Shown one piece after another: positions 42,104-51,687 of a stretch of 64,000 bases of DNA; the stretch's first letter is position 1, and each line of letters starts with the position of its first letter. Location of the stretch: NCBI GenBank assembly GCA_008012315.1, contig SSEL01000023.1, forward strand, positions 62,001 through 126,000, in the 5' to 3' direction. This DNA is from Rhodospirillaceae bacterium. GTDB lineage: Bacteria > Pseudomonadota > Alphaproteobacteria > Dongiales > Dongiaceae. The notes under the pieces are model-generated. The model was given only the letters and a program-made list of their open reading frames with translations, was not told the origin of the DNA and did not search any database. The position numbers and the translations under genes were made by a program.

Positions 42104-44794
42104 ATGACCGAAGCATTGGTGAATGGCGGCAAGGCGTTGAACGAGGCGATCTCGCATGCCATCGACTGGGTCAAGGATGTGCGCCGCACCGCCGGTTCCG
42201 TCAATCGCGTGGCCGATGCCCTGATCGAGGATCTGCGTCGCGGCCGCATCAAGTCGAAGCGCCTGACGCGGGCAGCCAAGAGCCCGCTCTCGATCGGCAT
42301 TTTCGGCATCAGCCAGGCCGGCAAGTCCTTCCTGGTGGACTCGCTGGCGAAGGGCGCCAATGGCCGCCTGGAATCCCAGATGGGATCGGTGCGCCTGGAT
42401 TTCATGAAGCACGTCAACCCGCCCGGTGGCGGCAAGGAGGCGACCGGCCTGGTGACGCGCTTCACGCGCTCGGCATCCCAGGCGCCGGCGGATTTCCCGG
42501 TCGAGGTCGGCCTCCTTTCCGAGGCGGATGTCATCAAGATCCTCTGGAACAGCTTCATGAACGATTTCGATCAGGAGACGATCGGGATCGGCCTGGACCC
42601 CAAAGACATCAGCCAGCTTTTGCAGGGATTGGCCGCCAAGAAGCAGCCCAATCACGTGCCCGGCCTGACCGAGGACGACGTGATCGACTTGATGGATTAT
42701 TTCCAGCGCCTGTCGCGCCGCATCGGTCAGCAGTTGAAGGGTAATTTCTGGCCGACCGCCTGCGAAATCGCCCCCTATCTATTGCCGGTCGACCGGGCGA
42801 AGCTGTTCGGCCTGCTCTGGGGCAATATCGAGGCCCTGAGCCAGATCTATCTGAAGCTGCAGGCGGCCTTGGCGGCGGTCGATCATGCCGAAACGCTTTA
42901 TTGCGAGCTTGCCTGTCTGGTTGAGCGCGATGCCAGCGGCGAGTTCTCGCAGGCGAAATGCATCAACAATGTCGATATCCTGAAACAGCTCAATAGCGAT
43001 GGCGGCGACGAGATTCGCGTCCAGCCGCTGAAGGACGACCAGCCGGGCGGCGTGCGCGCCATCCGGCGCGGCATGCTGGCGGCACTGACGACCGAATTGC
43101 GCTTCATCCTGACGGAGCGGCCGGAAGCCGCGGTGCTGGAGCAGGTCGACCTCCTCGATTTCCCCGGTTATCGCGGCCGGCTGCAGATCAAGGACGTCAA
43201 CCAGATCATCGAGGAGCCGGTCGAAGGCCATGCCGGTGTCGGCTCCTATGAGCTGCTGCTGCGCGGCAAGGTCGGCTTCCTGTTCGAGCGCTATACCGAA
43301 AACCAGGAGATGAACCTCCTGATCATGTGCGCACCGAGCACCAAGCAGAGCGACGTCACCACGATCGGCGCGGTGGTCGATACCTGGGTGCGCCAGGCAC
43401 AGGGCGAGACGGCGGCCATTCGCGCCCGGCGCCCCGCAGGCCTGCTGACGGTGACCACCATGTGGGACTTGAAGCTGCAGCCGGCGGCCAATGAGACGCC
43501 GGATATCTTGCGGGTCATGGGTGACAATGTCATCCACATGGTGCTGGAGCGGTTCCGCAACCTCGAATGGGTGCAGAACTGGAACGGCCAGCCTTTCAAC
43601 AATATTTTTCTTGCCCGCAAGCCGGGCGTGCCGGGCATCCTGTTCGCACAGAAGGATGGGCAGGAAGTCGGCGTGGCGCCCAGCCAGCAGGCGCGCATGA
43701 ACCAGTTGCGGGACTATTTCCTCGCCAGCGAGGAAGTTGCCCGCCATATCGCCCAGCCGGCGGAAGCCTGGGACGCCATGCTGCAGGCAAATGACGGCGG
43801 CGTCGGGCGGATCGTGCGCTACCTGTCGGAAACCGCCGATCCCAGTCACAAGCAGCAGCGTATTCACGAACAATTCGCCGATCTGGCGCGTGATCTCCAT
43901 GCCAAGCTCAGCGTCTATTATCGTGGCGATGCAGGCGAGGCGGCCGAGATCAAGCGCCAGCGCGCCGATAAATTGATCGAAGTACTATCGGGCAATTTCG
44001 AGGCCCAGCGTTTCCCCGAACTGCTGAACTCGATGATGCCGGATACCGAGCAGATGCGCTCGATCTATATGCGCGTGGATACGTTGGCGGATCGCGGCGA
44101 GACGCCGGCTGCCAATGGCGCGGACGGCAAGCCGGCGGCGCCGGCGCCCCGCGCCGGCACCTCCTTGAAATCGTTGATGGCCGCGCGGGGGATGGCGAAG
44201 GCCGAATCCGGCGAGGCCAAGCCGTTGAGCCAGATCGTGGTGAGCGACCGTGCCCGCCGGTTCGCCGATGCCGTCACCGGCAATTGGATCGCCCAGTTGC
44301 GGGCGATGTCGCGCCTGCCCGGCCTGATGCGCTATCTCGCGATGGAGAGCGAGGTTGCCGACATGCTGAACGAAGAGCTGGTCGCGGCCGCCTTGCGCAT
44401 GGCTTTGCCGGACCGGATGGCGCAGACCTGCAGCGCGGCGGAGCTGGTCGCCGCCAAGCGCCGGTTGCAATTCGTCGACGAGCAGGTGCTGATCGCCGAA
44501 CGCGTCATCGCCGATTTCATCATGTATCTCGGCGGTCTCGATCATCGCGACCTGCAGAACAGCTTCATGCCCGAGCGCACGGTCTTCGCCGTCGAGCCGA
44601 GCCGCGACGGGCTGCCCGAGCTGGAGGAAGGACGCGAGAACCAGCAACAGATCATCTTCATGACCGATTGGCTGACGATGCTGCATCAGGCCGTGGTTGA
44701 AAATGCCGGCTTCCAGGAAGGCGCGGAAATCACCCTGGAGCAGAATGCCCGGCTGGGCGGTATCGTGCGTGAACTGGCGACGCAGGGGCAATGA
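42104..44794 (+). CDS. srfC: SrfC, dynamin-like large GTPase
   Basis: An 896-residue protein of the SrfC (putative virulence factor) family. A P-loop GISQAGKS lies at 68-75, a DxxG switch in LLDFPGYRG near 352, and TTMWDLKL near 450 may serve as the base-recognition motif. The long helical remainder (through QRIHEQFADLARDLHAKLS to the C-terminus) fits a dynamin-like stalk. The segment 680-720 is Ala/Pro/Gly-rich and probably a flexible loop. It is cytosolic, with no transmembrane helix. GGGGGGAGGATC precedes ATG 42104. SrfB and SrfC co-occur in many Proteobacteria, so they probably act as one complex; the membrane connectors around them suggest a site at the inner membrane. Confidence 0.88.
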   Translation: MTEALVNGGKALNEAISHAIDWVKDVRRTAGSVNRVADALIEDLRRGRIKSKRLTRAAKSPLSIGIFGISQAGKSFLVDSLAKGANGRLESQMGSVRLDFMKHVNPPGGGKEATGLVTRFTRSASQAPADFPVEVGLLSEADVIKILWNSFMNDFDQETIGIGLDPKDISQLLQGLAAKKQPNHVPGLTEDDVIDLMDYFQRLSRRIGQQLKGNFWPTACEIAPYLLPVDRAKLFGLLWGNIEALSQIYLKLQAALAAVDHAETLYCELACLVERDASGEFSQAKCINNVDILKQLNSDGGDEIRVQPLKDDQPGGVRAIRRGMLAALTTELRFILTERPEAAVLEQVDLLDFPGYRGRLQIKDVNQIIEEPVEGHAGVGSYELLLRGKVGFLFERYTENQEMNLLIMCAPSTKQSDVTTIGAVVDTWVRQAQGETAAIRARRPAGLLTVTTMWDLKLQPAANETPDILRVMGDNVIHMVLERFRNLEWVQNWNGQPFNNIFLARKPGVPGILFAQKDGQEVGVAPSQQARMNQLRDYFLASEEVARHIAQPAEAWDAMLQANDGGVGRIVRYLSETADPSHKQQRIHEQFADLARDLHAKLSVYYRGDAGEAAEIKRQRADKLIEVLSGNFEAQRFPELLNSMMPDTEQMRSIYMRVDTLADRGETPAANGADGKPAAPAPRAGTSLKSLMAARGMAKAESGEAKPLSQIVVSDRARRFADAVTGNWIAQLRAMSRLPGLMRYLAMESEVADMLNEELVAAALRMALPDRMAQTCSAAELVAAKRRLQFVDEQVLIAERVIADFIMYLGGLDHRDLQNSFMPERTVFAVEPSRDGLPELEEGRENQQQIIFMTDWLTMLHQAVVENAGFQEGAEITLEQNARLGGIVRELATQGQ

Positions 44795-44838
44795 GCTGTG
44801 CGGCCGGCGATTTTTGACATGCGGTGGGTAGTGACGAC

Positions 44839-46014
44839 ATGGCGGTGAAGGCGGAAATATTCGGGGAAGGGCCGGGGCGCGGCGAAATCAGGCTGACCGG
44901 CATGGCCACCACGCCAACGGGGGATTGCTCGCTTCGGATTCAACGGAATCAGTCGCCCGACAGCTATCTCGGCTTGAACGGGCGCTGGCAATCCTCGCCG
45001 GAGAGCTGGCATTCCTTGATGACCGGGGACGTCGTCGCCATGCCGGACGGCCTTGCCTTCAAGGTCGGGCCGCTTCTGGTTGATCCCATCCTGGCGACGC
45101 TGAGCGAAAGTGCCTTCCGCCTGACGCTTCAATCATCCGCCGGCCAGACCACGGCGCCGCTGGTGCCATCGACCCAGTTCCCCCTCTTGGCCTCCAGCGC
45201 ACGCCAGGAGGAGATCGCGCCGGCCTTGCCGCCGGCGCCGCCACCTGAGCCGACGCCCAAGCCCGAGCCGGTGTTCCAGCCCGAGCCGATGACATTGCGG
45301 GTCGATCCTGAGGATCAGCTCCGCATGGCCAGGGGCGATGAAAAGGTCGAGAAACCTGTCGAGAAGACATCCTCGGGCAAGGGCAAGTTGATCGCCGGAA
45401 TCGTGGCCGTGATCGTCCTGGCTGCGGCTGGTGCCGGTGCCTATCTCTACTTCCAGAAGAACGGTCCGGCGGCAGAAACGGCCTCGACCGCCTCGCCGCA
45501 ATCGACCCGGGAGATGTTGCAGACCTTCATGAAGGACAATCCCGATACGGCGAAGATCGTCGGCAAGGCCGATGAGATGAGCAAGGCGGGGAATGTCGAG
45601 GCGGCGCTCTATCTCTATCGCCAAGGTGCCGATCATGGCGATGCGCGTTCCGCCCTGCAGCTCGGCATCCTTTACGACCCTAGCGAAGCGACGCCCGGCT
45701 CGGCGACAAACGGTGCCGCGACGACCGGTGCAACAACGACTGGTGCAACAACGACCAATGCGCCGGCATCCGGCGGAACATCCTCCGATGCGGCAGCGAC
45801 CGCGGTGACGAAAAGTTCGGACACGGCAGCCTTCTGGTATGGCAAGGCGGCCGATGCCGGACTGGCGGAGGCGCAGCGTCGCCTGGGATTGCTCCTGACC
45901 AAGGCCCATCCGGCCGGCACCGGCGAATTCGATAACGGCGTGGCGATGCTGCAGGCCGCCAGCAAGCAAGGCGATGCCGAAGCAACGGCGAAATTGAAGG
46001 AGCTCGGGAAATGA
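44839..46014 (+). CDS. bitopic Sel1-repeat protein with N-terminal beta domain
   Basis: A 391-residue protein. Residues 1-100 form a beta-rich cytoplasmic domain (AEIFGEGPGRGEIRLTG ... GDVVAMPDGLAFKVGPLLVD). Then come a Pro/Glu-rich linker, one membrane helix (183-205, KLIAGIVAVIVLAAAGAGAYLYF) and a periplasmic part with two or three Sel1-like repeats (AALYLYRQGADHGDARSALQLGILYD; AAFWYGKAADAGLAEAQRRLGLLLT), interrupted by a Thr/Ala/Gly-rich insertion. Sel1 repeats usually scaffold protein complexes. The N-terminal domain lacks the GR/SxxH pattern of FHA domains, so an Fha-like role cannot be claimed. Start 44839 (ATG) is preferred to GTG 44824. Its end overlaps the next gene by 4 bp. Confidence 0.8.
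   Translation: MAVKAEIFGEGPGRGEIRLTGMATTPTGDCSLRIQRNQSPDSYLGLNGRWQSSPESWHSLMTGDVVAMPDGLAFKVGPLLVDPILATLSESAFRLTLQSSAGQTTAPLVPSTQFPLLASSARQEEIAPALPPAPPPEPTPKPEPVFQPEPMTLRVDPEDQLRMARGDEKVEKPVEKTSSGKGKLIAGIVAVIVLAAAGAGAYLYFQKNGPAAETASTASPQSTREMLQTFMKDNPDTAKIVGKADEMSKAGNVEAALYLYRQGADHGDARSALQLGILYDPSEATPGSATNGAATTGATTTGATTTNAPASGGTSSDAAATAVTKSSDTAAFWYGKAADAGLAEAQRRLGLLLTKAHPAGTGEFDNGVAMLQAASKQGDAEATAKLKELGK
45706..45765 (+). repeat. 15-bp tandem repeat inside the Sel1-protein gene
   Basis: Four consecutive 15-bp units, the middle two nearly identical (ACGACCGGTGCAACA, ACGACTGGTGCAACA), flanked by degenerate ones, encode a TTGAT-type stretch between two Sel1 repeats. Because the unit is a multiple of three, copy-number change would keep the frame and only alter linker length. 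Confidence 0.8.
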
Positions 46015-48029
46015 GCCGATCTGTCTCTTCGGTCCGGCCAAACGCATATCGGCTCAGCCGGCTTTTCTTCGGCGCATTGCTGCTGCTTTGCGTCGCGATG
46101 GCGTTGGAGGCAAAGCCGGGATTTGCCGATGCGGCGCGCAAGCCGTTGCTGCAACAGGGCAAGAAGACGATCTATGAGCGGGTCCTCACCGAACCTGGCG
46201 CCGCGGTGCAAACGGCCGCCGGGCAGACCGGCGGCAAGGCGCTGCCGGCGATGAGCATCCTCTATGTCTATGCCCGGCAGGATGCGGGCGGCGCCAGCTG
46301 GATCGAAGTCGGACCGAATGCCGATGGCAAGACCATCGGCTGGTTGCCGGAACAGGAGACGCTGCCCTGGAAGCAACAGCTCACCTTGGCTTTCACCAAT
46401 CCCGCCGGGCGGGATCGTGGCTTGATGTTCAGTCAGCGCGATGCGCTCGACAAGCTGCTGATGGCGGACAAGCCGGGTGACGAAGCGGCGAAGCTGCGCC
46501 AGGTGATCGCCGGCGGCAATGTGCCCGATAATTTTCCGGTCATCGCCATGGAGCCGCAGAACTATATCGATATCTCGAAGCAGTTCTACCTCCTGCCGAT
46601 CCTGGAAGCGCAGGATGCGGCGATGGGCGCCGGCTATCCGGTGCGCGAACTGCATATCGCTTCGGTGCCGGCCGATCCGAACGCCGGCAAGATGAATGAC
46701 ACGCCGCAAAGCGCCGAAGCGGATATGCTGTCGAACTTCACGGCCGGCGTGGTCTTCGTCGTCGATTCCACCAAATCCATGGATCCCTATATCGACCGCA
46801 CCCGCCAGGCGGTCGAGAAGATGTATGACCAGATCCAGGGCAAGATGGTCGGCAGCCGCGCCAAATTCGGCCTGGTCGCCTTCCGCGCCGGTGCGCAGAA
46901 GGACAAGGCGATCGGCTATACCTCCAAAGTCTTTGTCGATCCCAATAAGGTGACCGACAAGAAGACCTTCCTCACCGCTGTCAATGGATTGTCGGCGGCC
47001 AAAGCCTCAACGCCGCGTTTCAACGAAGACTCCTATGCCGGCGTGATGACCGCGCTGAACGATATCGACTGGTCGAATTTCGGGGCGCGCTACATCGTCC
47101 TCGTGACCGATGCCGGCGCACTCAATGGCGATGACGAATATTCCAGCACCAAGCTGAATGCCGACCAGGTGCGCTTGTTCGCCCAGGAACGTGGTGTCGC
47201 CATCTACACGCTACATCTCCTGACCAAGGAGGGCGCCAGCGACCATGCCAGCGCCGAAGCCCAATACAAGACGGTTTCCGATTATCCCAACCTATCTAAG
47301 CCGCTTTATTACCCCATCGCGGATGGCTCGGTGGCGCAGTTCGGCAAGGTGGTCGATCTGTTGTCCCAGGCGATCGTGCAGCAGGTCTCGGATGCCTCCA
47401 GCGGCAAATCGGCGGTAGGGGCCGAAGCGCCCAGCAATGGCGGCAATGCAGTCGAGAACCAGGTGGAGGCCGACACAGCCGCCGTCAGCTATGCGATGCG
47501 GCTTGCCTATCTTGGCCGGGTCGCAAAAACAACGGCGCCGAAACTGGTCCAGGCCTGGACGGTGGACCGCGATTTCGCCAAGCCCGAGGTTGCGACGATG
47601 GATGTCCGCGTCCTCCTCACCAAGAGCCAGCTCAGCGATCTGCAACAGGTCCTGAAGACCGTGCTGGATGTCGGCAAGGCGAAGCAGCTTGATCCCACCG
47701 GCTTCTTCGATGCCATCCGGTCGGCGGCGGCGGCGCTCGGCCGCGATCCGGCGAAGCTGAAGGACCCCAATGCCACCAAGCTCGGCCAGCTTGGCCTGAT
47801 CGGCGAATATATCGATGACCTGCCTTACAAGAGCAAGGTGATGGGAATCGATCAGGATATCTGGCAGAGCTGGTCGATTTCCGAGCAGCAATTCTTCCTG
47901 GATGAGATCGAGCGCAAGCTCGCCTTGTATCAGAAGATCAATGATGATGCCGATCGCTGGGTCGCCTTGTCGTCGAATGCGCCGGCCAGCGAATATGTCT
48001 ATCCGATACCGATCGACGCCCTGCCATAA
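46011..48029 (+). CDS. secreted VWA protein resembling the periplasmic part of PpkA
   Basis: A 672-residue protein with an N-terminal hydrophobic signal (about 17-40, LFFGALLLLCVAMALEAKPGFADA). It has an SH3-like segment (ILYVYARQDAGGASWIEVGPNADGKTIGWLP) and a VWA domain starting near residue 243 with FVVDSTKSMDPYIDRTRQAVEKMYDQ. That combination is the C-terminal, periplasmic half of PpkA, the T6SS-regulating Ser/Thr kinase, but there is no kinase domain here at all. The metal site is DSTKS plus VTDAG, slightly degenerate. The remaining 250 residues are helical. It begins inside the stop of the Sel1 gene and is followed by the TagT/TagS-like genes, as ppkA adjoins tagT in Pseudomonas. Confidence 0.8.
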   Translation: MSRSVSSVRPNAYRLSRLFFGALLLLCVAMALEAKPGFADAARKPLLQQGKKTIYERVLTEPGAAVQTAAGQTGGKALPAMSILYVYARQDAGGASWIEVGPNADGKTIGWLPEQETLPWKQQLTLAFTNPAGRDRGLMFSQRDALDKLLMADKPGDEAAKLRQVIAGGNVPDNFPVIAMEPQNYIDISKQFYLLPILEAQDAAMGAGYPVRELHIASVPADPNAGKMNDTPQSAEADMLSNFTAGVVFVVDSTKSMDPYIDRTRQAVEKMYDQIQGKMVGSRAKFGLVAFRAGAQKDKAIGYTSKVFVDPNKVTDKKTFLTAVNGLSAAKASTPRFNEDSYAGVMTALNDIDWSNFGARYIVLVTDAGALNGDDEYSSTKLNADQVRLFAQERGVAIYTLHLLTKEGASDHASAEAQYKTVSDYPNLSKPLYYPIADGSVAQFGKVVDLLSQAIVQQVSDASSGKSAVGAEAPSNGGNAVENQVEADTAAVSYAMRLAYLGRVAKTTAPKLVQAWTVDRDFAKPEVATMDVRVLLTKSQLSDLQQVLKTVLDVGKAKQLDPTGFFDAIRSAAAALGRDPAKLKDPNATKLGQLGLIGEYIDDLPYKSKVMGIDQDIWQSWSISEQQFFLDEIERKLALYQKINDDADRWVALSSNAPASEYVYPIPIDALP

Positions 48030-48052
48030 TTTCGCGCCGGTTGCCGTTCGAG

Positions 48053-48847
48053 ATGAGCGAGACTCAAGGCATTTCCGATCGTTCCACGGGCCGCGCCGAT
48101 CGCGTTGCGGCCGATATGCCGAAGCTCGTCCTCACGATCGACGGCTTGACGGCGTGCCGCAGTCATGGCGGTGCACGCTTCCGCCTGTCGATGGGGCGGC
48201 TCGATCTTGCCTCGCTGCAGCCGGTCGCGGTGGTCGGGCCCAGCGGCTCTGGGAAGAGTACGCTGCTCGATGTCCTGGGCCTCGTCATGACGCCCGCCAA
48301 GCTGGCCGCCTTCATCTTCTTTCCCAAAGGCGAACAGCCGCTCGATCTGGCGACGCTCATCGGCAAGCGGCAGGAAACCGGGCTGACCGATATGCGGCGC
48401 CGCCATCTCGGTTACATGCCGCAGACCGGCGGGCTTCTGCCTTTTCTGTCGGTCGGTGAGAATATCCGCATGTCGGCGCGGCTCAACAATCGCATGGATG
48501 AGGCTTATCTCGATCAGCTGGCGACGCTGCTCGATCTGCCGGCGGCCTTGATGCGGCGCTTCCCGAAGGACCTGTCGATCGGCCAGCGCCAGCGTGTCAG
48601 CCTCGCCCGGGCCATGGCCCATCAGCCCCGCCTGCTGCTGGCGGATGAGCCGACGGCGTCGCTGGATGCGGTCACGGCTGCGGCGGTGACCGATCTGCTG
48701 TTGGACCTGTCGCCGCGTTTCGGCATTACGCCCGTCATCGCCACCCATGACGAGCGTTTATTCGCCAGGGACGGGGTGCGGCGCCTTCATGTCGCGGCAA
48801 AGCCCGGCGCCGAGCCGAACACGGTCGATGCGACGGTGCAGGTCTGA
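48053..48847 (+). CDS. ABC transporter ATPase, LolD/TagT-like
   Basis: A 264-residue ATP-binding subunit. Walker A GPSGSGKST, Q-loop GYMPQTGG, signature LSIGQRQR, Walker B LLLADEPTASLD and the H-loop ATHD are all present, so it should be an active ATPase of the MacB/LolD type. It carries a 25-residue N-terminal extension. ATG 48053 is chosen over a TTG at 48041. The permease gene starts on its last base (TGATG), so the two are stoichiometric partners. Position next to PpkA-like VWA and SUMF1-fold genes suggests the TagT role: energising an envelope-sensing complex rather than importing a nutrient. Confidence 0.88.
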   Translation: MSETQGISDRSTGRADRVAADMPKLVLTIDGLTACRSHGGARFRLSMGRLDLASLQPVAVVGPSGSGKSTLLDVLGLVMTPAKLAAFIFFPKGEQPLDLATLIGKRQETGLTDMRRRHLGYMPQTGGLLPFLSVGENIRMSARLNNRMDEAYLDQLATLLDLPAALMRRFPKDLSIGQRQRVSLARAMAHQPRLLLADEPTASLDAVTAAAVTDLLLDLSPRFGITPVIATHDERLFARDGVRRLHVAAKPGAEPNTVDATVQV

Positions 48848-50061
48848 TGCGCCGGTATCTGTACATCCTGCGTCTTGCAGCCCGCAGCCTGATCTTCGAT
48901 CTCCGCCTTACCTTGTGCCATGTCTTCGGCCTGATCGCCGTCCTGGTGCCGCTGATGCTGGTGGTGGGGCTGAAATACGGAGCCATCCAGGGGCTCACCG
49001 ACAAGCTCAACCAGGATCCACGCAATCTGGAAATCCTGATCATGGGCAATCACGACCTGAAGCCGGATTGGTTTGCCGCTTTGCGGCAGGCGCCACAGAC
49101 GGCTTTCGTGGTACCGGCAACGCGTTCCTTGTCGACCACCGTCAATCTGGTTGCCGATCGCGCGGGGGGTGCCTTGCTGCGGGGCGTGCAGCTCTATCCA
49201 ACCGGCGAGGGCGATCCACTTCTCATCGGATTGCCGGCACCGAAGCAGGATGGCGAGGTGGTCCTCACCGCCAGCGCCGCCAGGGCGCTGGGCGTTGCAG
49301 TCGGCGACGGCATCAAGGCCTTGGTGCCGCGGCGGATCAACAATGCGGAGGAAATCGCCAATCGCCCGCTGCGGGTCGTGGCCATTACGCCGGAAACGAC
49401 GTTGTCGCAGGATGTCGCCTTCGTGACCCTGCGCTTCCTGGTGCGGACCGAGGATTTCCGCGACGGCAAGGTGCCGGATCTGCAATCGGAGCAGATCTCC
49501 GCAGACGATCTCGCCGCACGGCATTATGCCTCGGCCCGGCTGTTCGCCCGGACGCTGGACGATGTAGCGCCACTGGCGGCGATTGCCGGCCGGGACGATG
49601 TCGCCGTGCAGACCAAGAGTCATGAAATCGAGACGGTGAAGCTGCTCGACCGCGCGCTGACATCGATCGCGGCGGTCATCGTCGGACTGGGCGCGGCGGG
49701 TGCGGCCTTCTCCGTCGCGGCCAGCCAATGGGCCAATGTCGAGCGCCAGCGCAAGGATATCAGCATGCTGCGGCTGCTCGGCCTGCAGCGCAGCGAGGTG
49801 CTGCTGCTGCCGGTGGCGGAATCCTTGATGGTGGCGATGATCGGCTACGGTATCTCGGCCCTGCTGATCATCGGCGTCTCGATCATGGTGAATAATCTTT
49901 TCTCCCTGACGGGCATGAGCGATAGCCCGGTCTGCCGTCTGGAGATCCTGCATTTTGTCTGGTTCTGGGCCGTGACGGTCGCCGTTGCCGGCTTGGCTGC
50001 TTTGGTTGGAGGAGCGCATGTGGTCAAGATTGACCCCAGCGAAAGTCTGCGCGCCGTCTAG
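48847..50061 (+). CDS. FtsX/MacB-type ABC permease, TagS-like
   Basis: A 404-residue inner-membrane protein: helix 1 at about 25-45, a periplasmic domain of about 230 residues, then three C-terminal helices (about 278-300, 322-345, 370-392) with the FtsX-type motif RQRKDISMLRLLGLQRSEVLLL before the second. This is the mechanotransmission topology of the MacB/LolCE/FtsX superfamily, in which ATP hydrolysis moves a periplasmic domain instead of transporting through the membrane. It is encoded with its ATPase by a 1-nt overlap, and the next gene (SUMF1-like) overlaps its end by 44 bp. It is equivalent to TagS by position and fold. Confidence 0.85.
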   Translation: MRRYLYILRLAARSLIFDLRLTLCHVFGLIAVLVPLMLVVGLKYGAIQGLTDKLNQDPRNLEILIMGNHDLKPDWFAALRQAPQTAFVVPATRSLSTTVNLVADRAGGALLRGVQLYPTGEGDPLLIGLPAPKQDGEVVLTASAARALGVAVGDGIKALVPRRINNAEEIANRPLRVVAITPETTLSQDVAFVTLRFLVRTEDFRDGKVPDLQSEQISADDLAARHYASARLFARTLDDVAPLAAIAGRDDVAVQTKSHEIETVKLLDRALTSIAAVIVGLGAAGAAFSVAASQWANVERQRKDISMLRLLGLQRSEVLLLPVAESLMVAMIGYGISALLIIGVSIMVNNLFSLTGMSDSPVCRLEILHFVWFWAVTVAVAGLAALVGGAHVVKIDPSESLRAV

Positions 50062-51637
50062 GCGTCTGGTTCAAAAGGCGATTGGATTCGTCACTGCTAG
50101 TGCGCTGCTGCTACCCGGCGCTACGGCCGGCGCGGATGATGCCTGGCCGGCCAAATTGTTCAATCCGGCGCCGATCAGCGAGGATGTGGTGCTGCCGATG
50201 CCTTGCGGCGGTTCGATGGTGTTCCGCAAGGTGCAGGTCCCGGGCAGCGGCATCTTGGATGACTACCAGGTGAAGCTGGGCGATCCGGACCAGGCTTTGG
50301 CTTTTTCCGAATATGCCCATCCTGAGTACATCGCGGCGCCGTTCACCGGTTCCGGCGCTAGTCCGAGCTCCGGGCGCTACTACCTGATGGCGAAGTACGA
50401 GACCAGCAAATTGCAATATGACGCCGTCACGGCGGCCAAGTGCCCGGCCGCCAATCTGATCGGCCGCACGCCGGTTTCCGATGTCACCTGGCTGGACGCG
50501 GTGGAATTCGCCGCCAAATATACCGACTGGCTGCTCGCCAATGCGCGGAAGTCGCTGCCGGTGGCGGGCGATGCCGTTTCCTTTCTGCGTCTGCCGACCG
50601 AGGCCGAATGGGAATATGCCGAACGCGGCGGCATCGCCGTCTCACCGACGGAATTCGCCGCCCGCACCTTTCCCATGCCGGATGGGATGGAGCGCTATGC
50701 CTGGTTTGCCGGCAGCCAATCCGCCAATGGCAAGGTGCAGTTGACGGGATTGCTGCAGCCCAACCCGCTCGGCCTGCATGACATGCTGGGCAATGTCGAT
50801 GAATATGTGATGGATGCCTATCGGCTGAACCGGGTCTCCCGCGCCCATGGCCGGGCCGGCGGCTATATCGTCAAGGGCGGCAATTATCTCACCTCGGGAC
50901 AGGATATCCGCAGTTCCTATCGCAGCGAGGTCAGCCCCTATAGCGATAATGGACCGCGCAAATCGAAGACGACGGGTTTCCGGCTGGTGATCAGTGCGCC
51001 GGTCCTGACCGACCAGCAGGATATCGCCGATGCCAAGGCGGAATGGGCCAAGCTCGGCACCGCCGCGGCGACCGCCAGCGATGCCGGCAAGCCGCTGGAG
51101 GATCCGGTGCAGGAGCTGGCGGCTTTGGCGCAGCAGACTGGTGGCGATCCGGCACTGAAGTCACGGCTGGAAAATCTCGAGCAGAAGGTGAAATCCGTGT
51201 TGCTGGCACAGCAGGACCAGCAGGCCCGCGCCAACCGCACCATGCTGCGATTGGGCGCCTGGCTCGGCCAGAAGCTGCATGACGATCAGATCAACACCAA
51301 TATCGTCCGGGAGACCTATCAGGCGCGGGTCGCTAGTTCGTCGGACCAGGATCCGATGGCCAAGCGCTATAAGGACATGCTCAATCAGAACGAGCAAGCC
51401 CTTGGTGCCAATATGAAATTCTATACCGATCTGGTGATCCGCGTGGGCGACGACTACGACCCGGAGCAATTCGCCAAGCAGCAGGAAATTCTCAAAACAG
51501 AGTTAACCAATGCGGGTGTGACGCAGCTCTCGCGCTACGCAGATGTGTTTTTGCAGCATATCCGGCAATATGCTAACGATAAGAAAGTGCATTCCGCCGA
51601 CTGGCTCAAGGATTTGGCCGCCGTCGCGGATAAGTAG
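50018..51637 (+). CDS. secreted SUMF1/FGE-fold protein, TagR-like, non-catalytic
   Basis: A 539-residue protein with a signal peptide (hydrophobic 17-33, cleavage near TAGA-DDAW). The formylglycine-generating-enzyme fold covers about 50-325: YYLMAKYETSKLQYDAV, TPVSDVTWLDAVEFAAKYTDWL, LRLPTEAEWEYAERGG, LGLHDMLGNVDEYVMDAY and GGYIVKGGNYLTSGQDIRSSYRSEV ending GFRLVIS. The two cysteines that do catalysis in true FGE lie in that last strand and are absent here, so it is a binding protein, as proposed for TagR. The C-terminal 200 residues are helical/coiled coil. ATG 50018 has GGAGGAGCGC and starts inside the permease gene. Confidence 0.87.
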   Translation: MWSRLTPAKVCAPSRRLVQKAIGFVTASALLLPGATAGADDAWPAKLFNPAPISEDVVLPMPCGGSMVFRKVQVPGSGILDDYQVKLGDPDQALAFSEYAHPEYIAAPFTGSGASPSSGRYYLMAKYETSKLQYDAVTAAKCPAANLIGRTPVSDVTWLDAVEFAAKYTDWLLANARKSLPVAGDAVSFLRLPTEAEWEYAERGGIAVSPTEFAARTFPMPDGMERYAWFAGSQSANGKVQLTGLLQPNPLGLHDMLGNVDEYVMDAYRLNRVSRAHGRAGGYIVKGGNYLTSGQDIRSSYRSEVSPYSDNGPRKSKTTGFRLVISAPVLTDQQDIADAKAEWAKLGTAAATASDAGKPLEDPVQELAALAQQTGGDPALKSRLENLEQKVKSVLLAQQDQQARANRTMLRLGAWLGQKLHDDQINTNIVRETYQARVASSSDQDPMAKRYKDMLNQNEQALGANMKFYTDLVIRVGDDYDPEQFAKQQEILKTELTNAGVTQLSRYADVFLQHIRQYANDKKVHSADWLKDLAAVADK

Positions 51638-51687
51638 TATCGGACATCGGGTGGTGTCCGAAGAGGATGTTTGCCAGGGGCTGGAAG

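Noticed and set aside
44839..45140. FHA domain at the N-terminus of the Sel1 protein
   Set aside because: The region is beta-rich, but the conserved GR, SxxH and NG residues of FHA domains are not arranged as required.
50018..51637. Sulfatase-activating formylglycine-generating enzyme
   Set aside because: The two catalytic cysteines are missing, the protein is exported, and no sulfatase gene is present.
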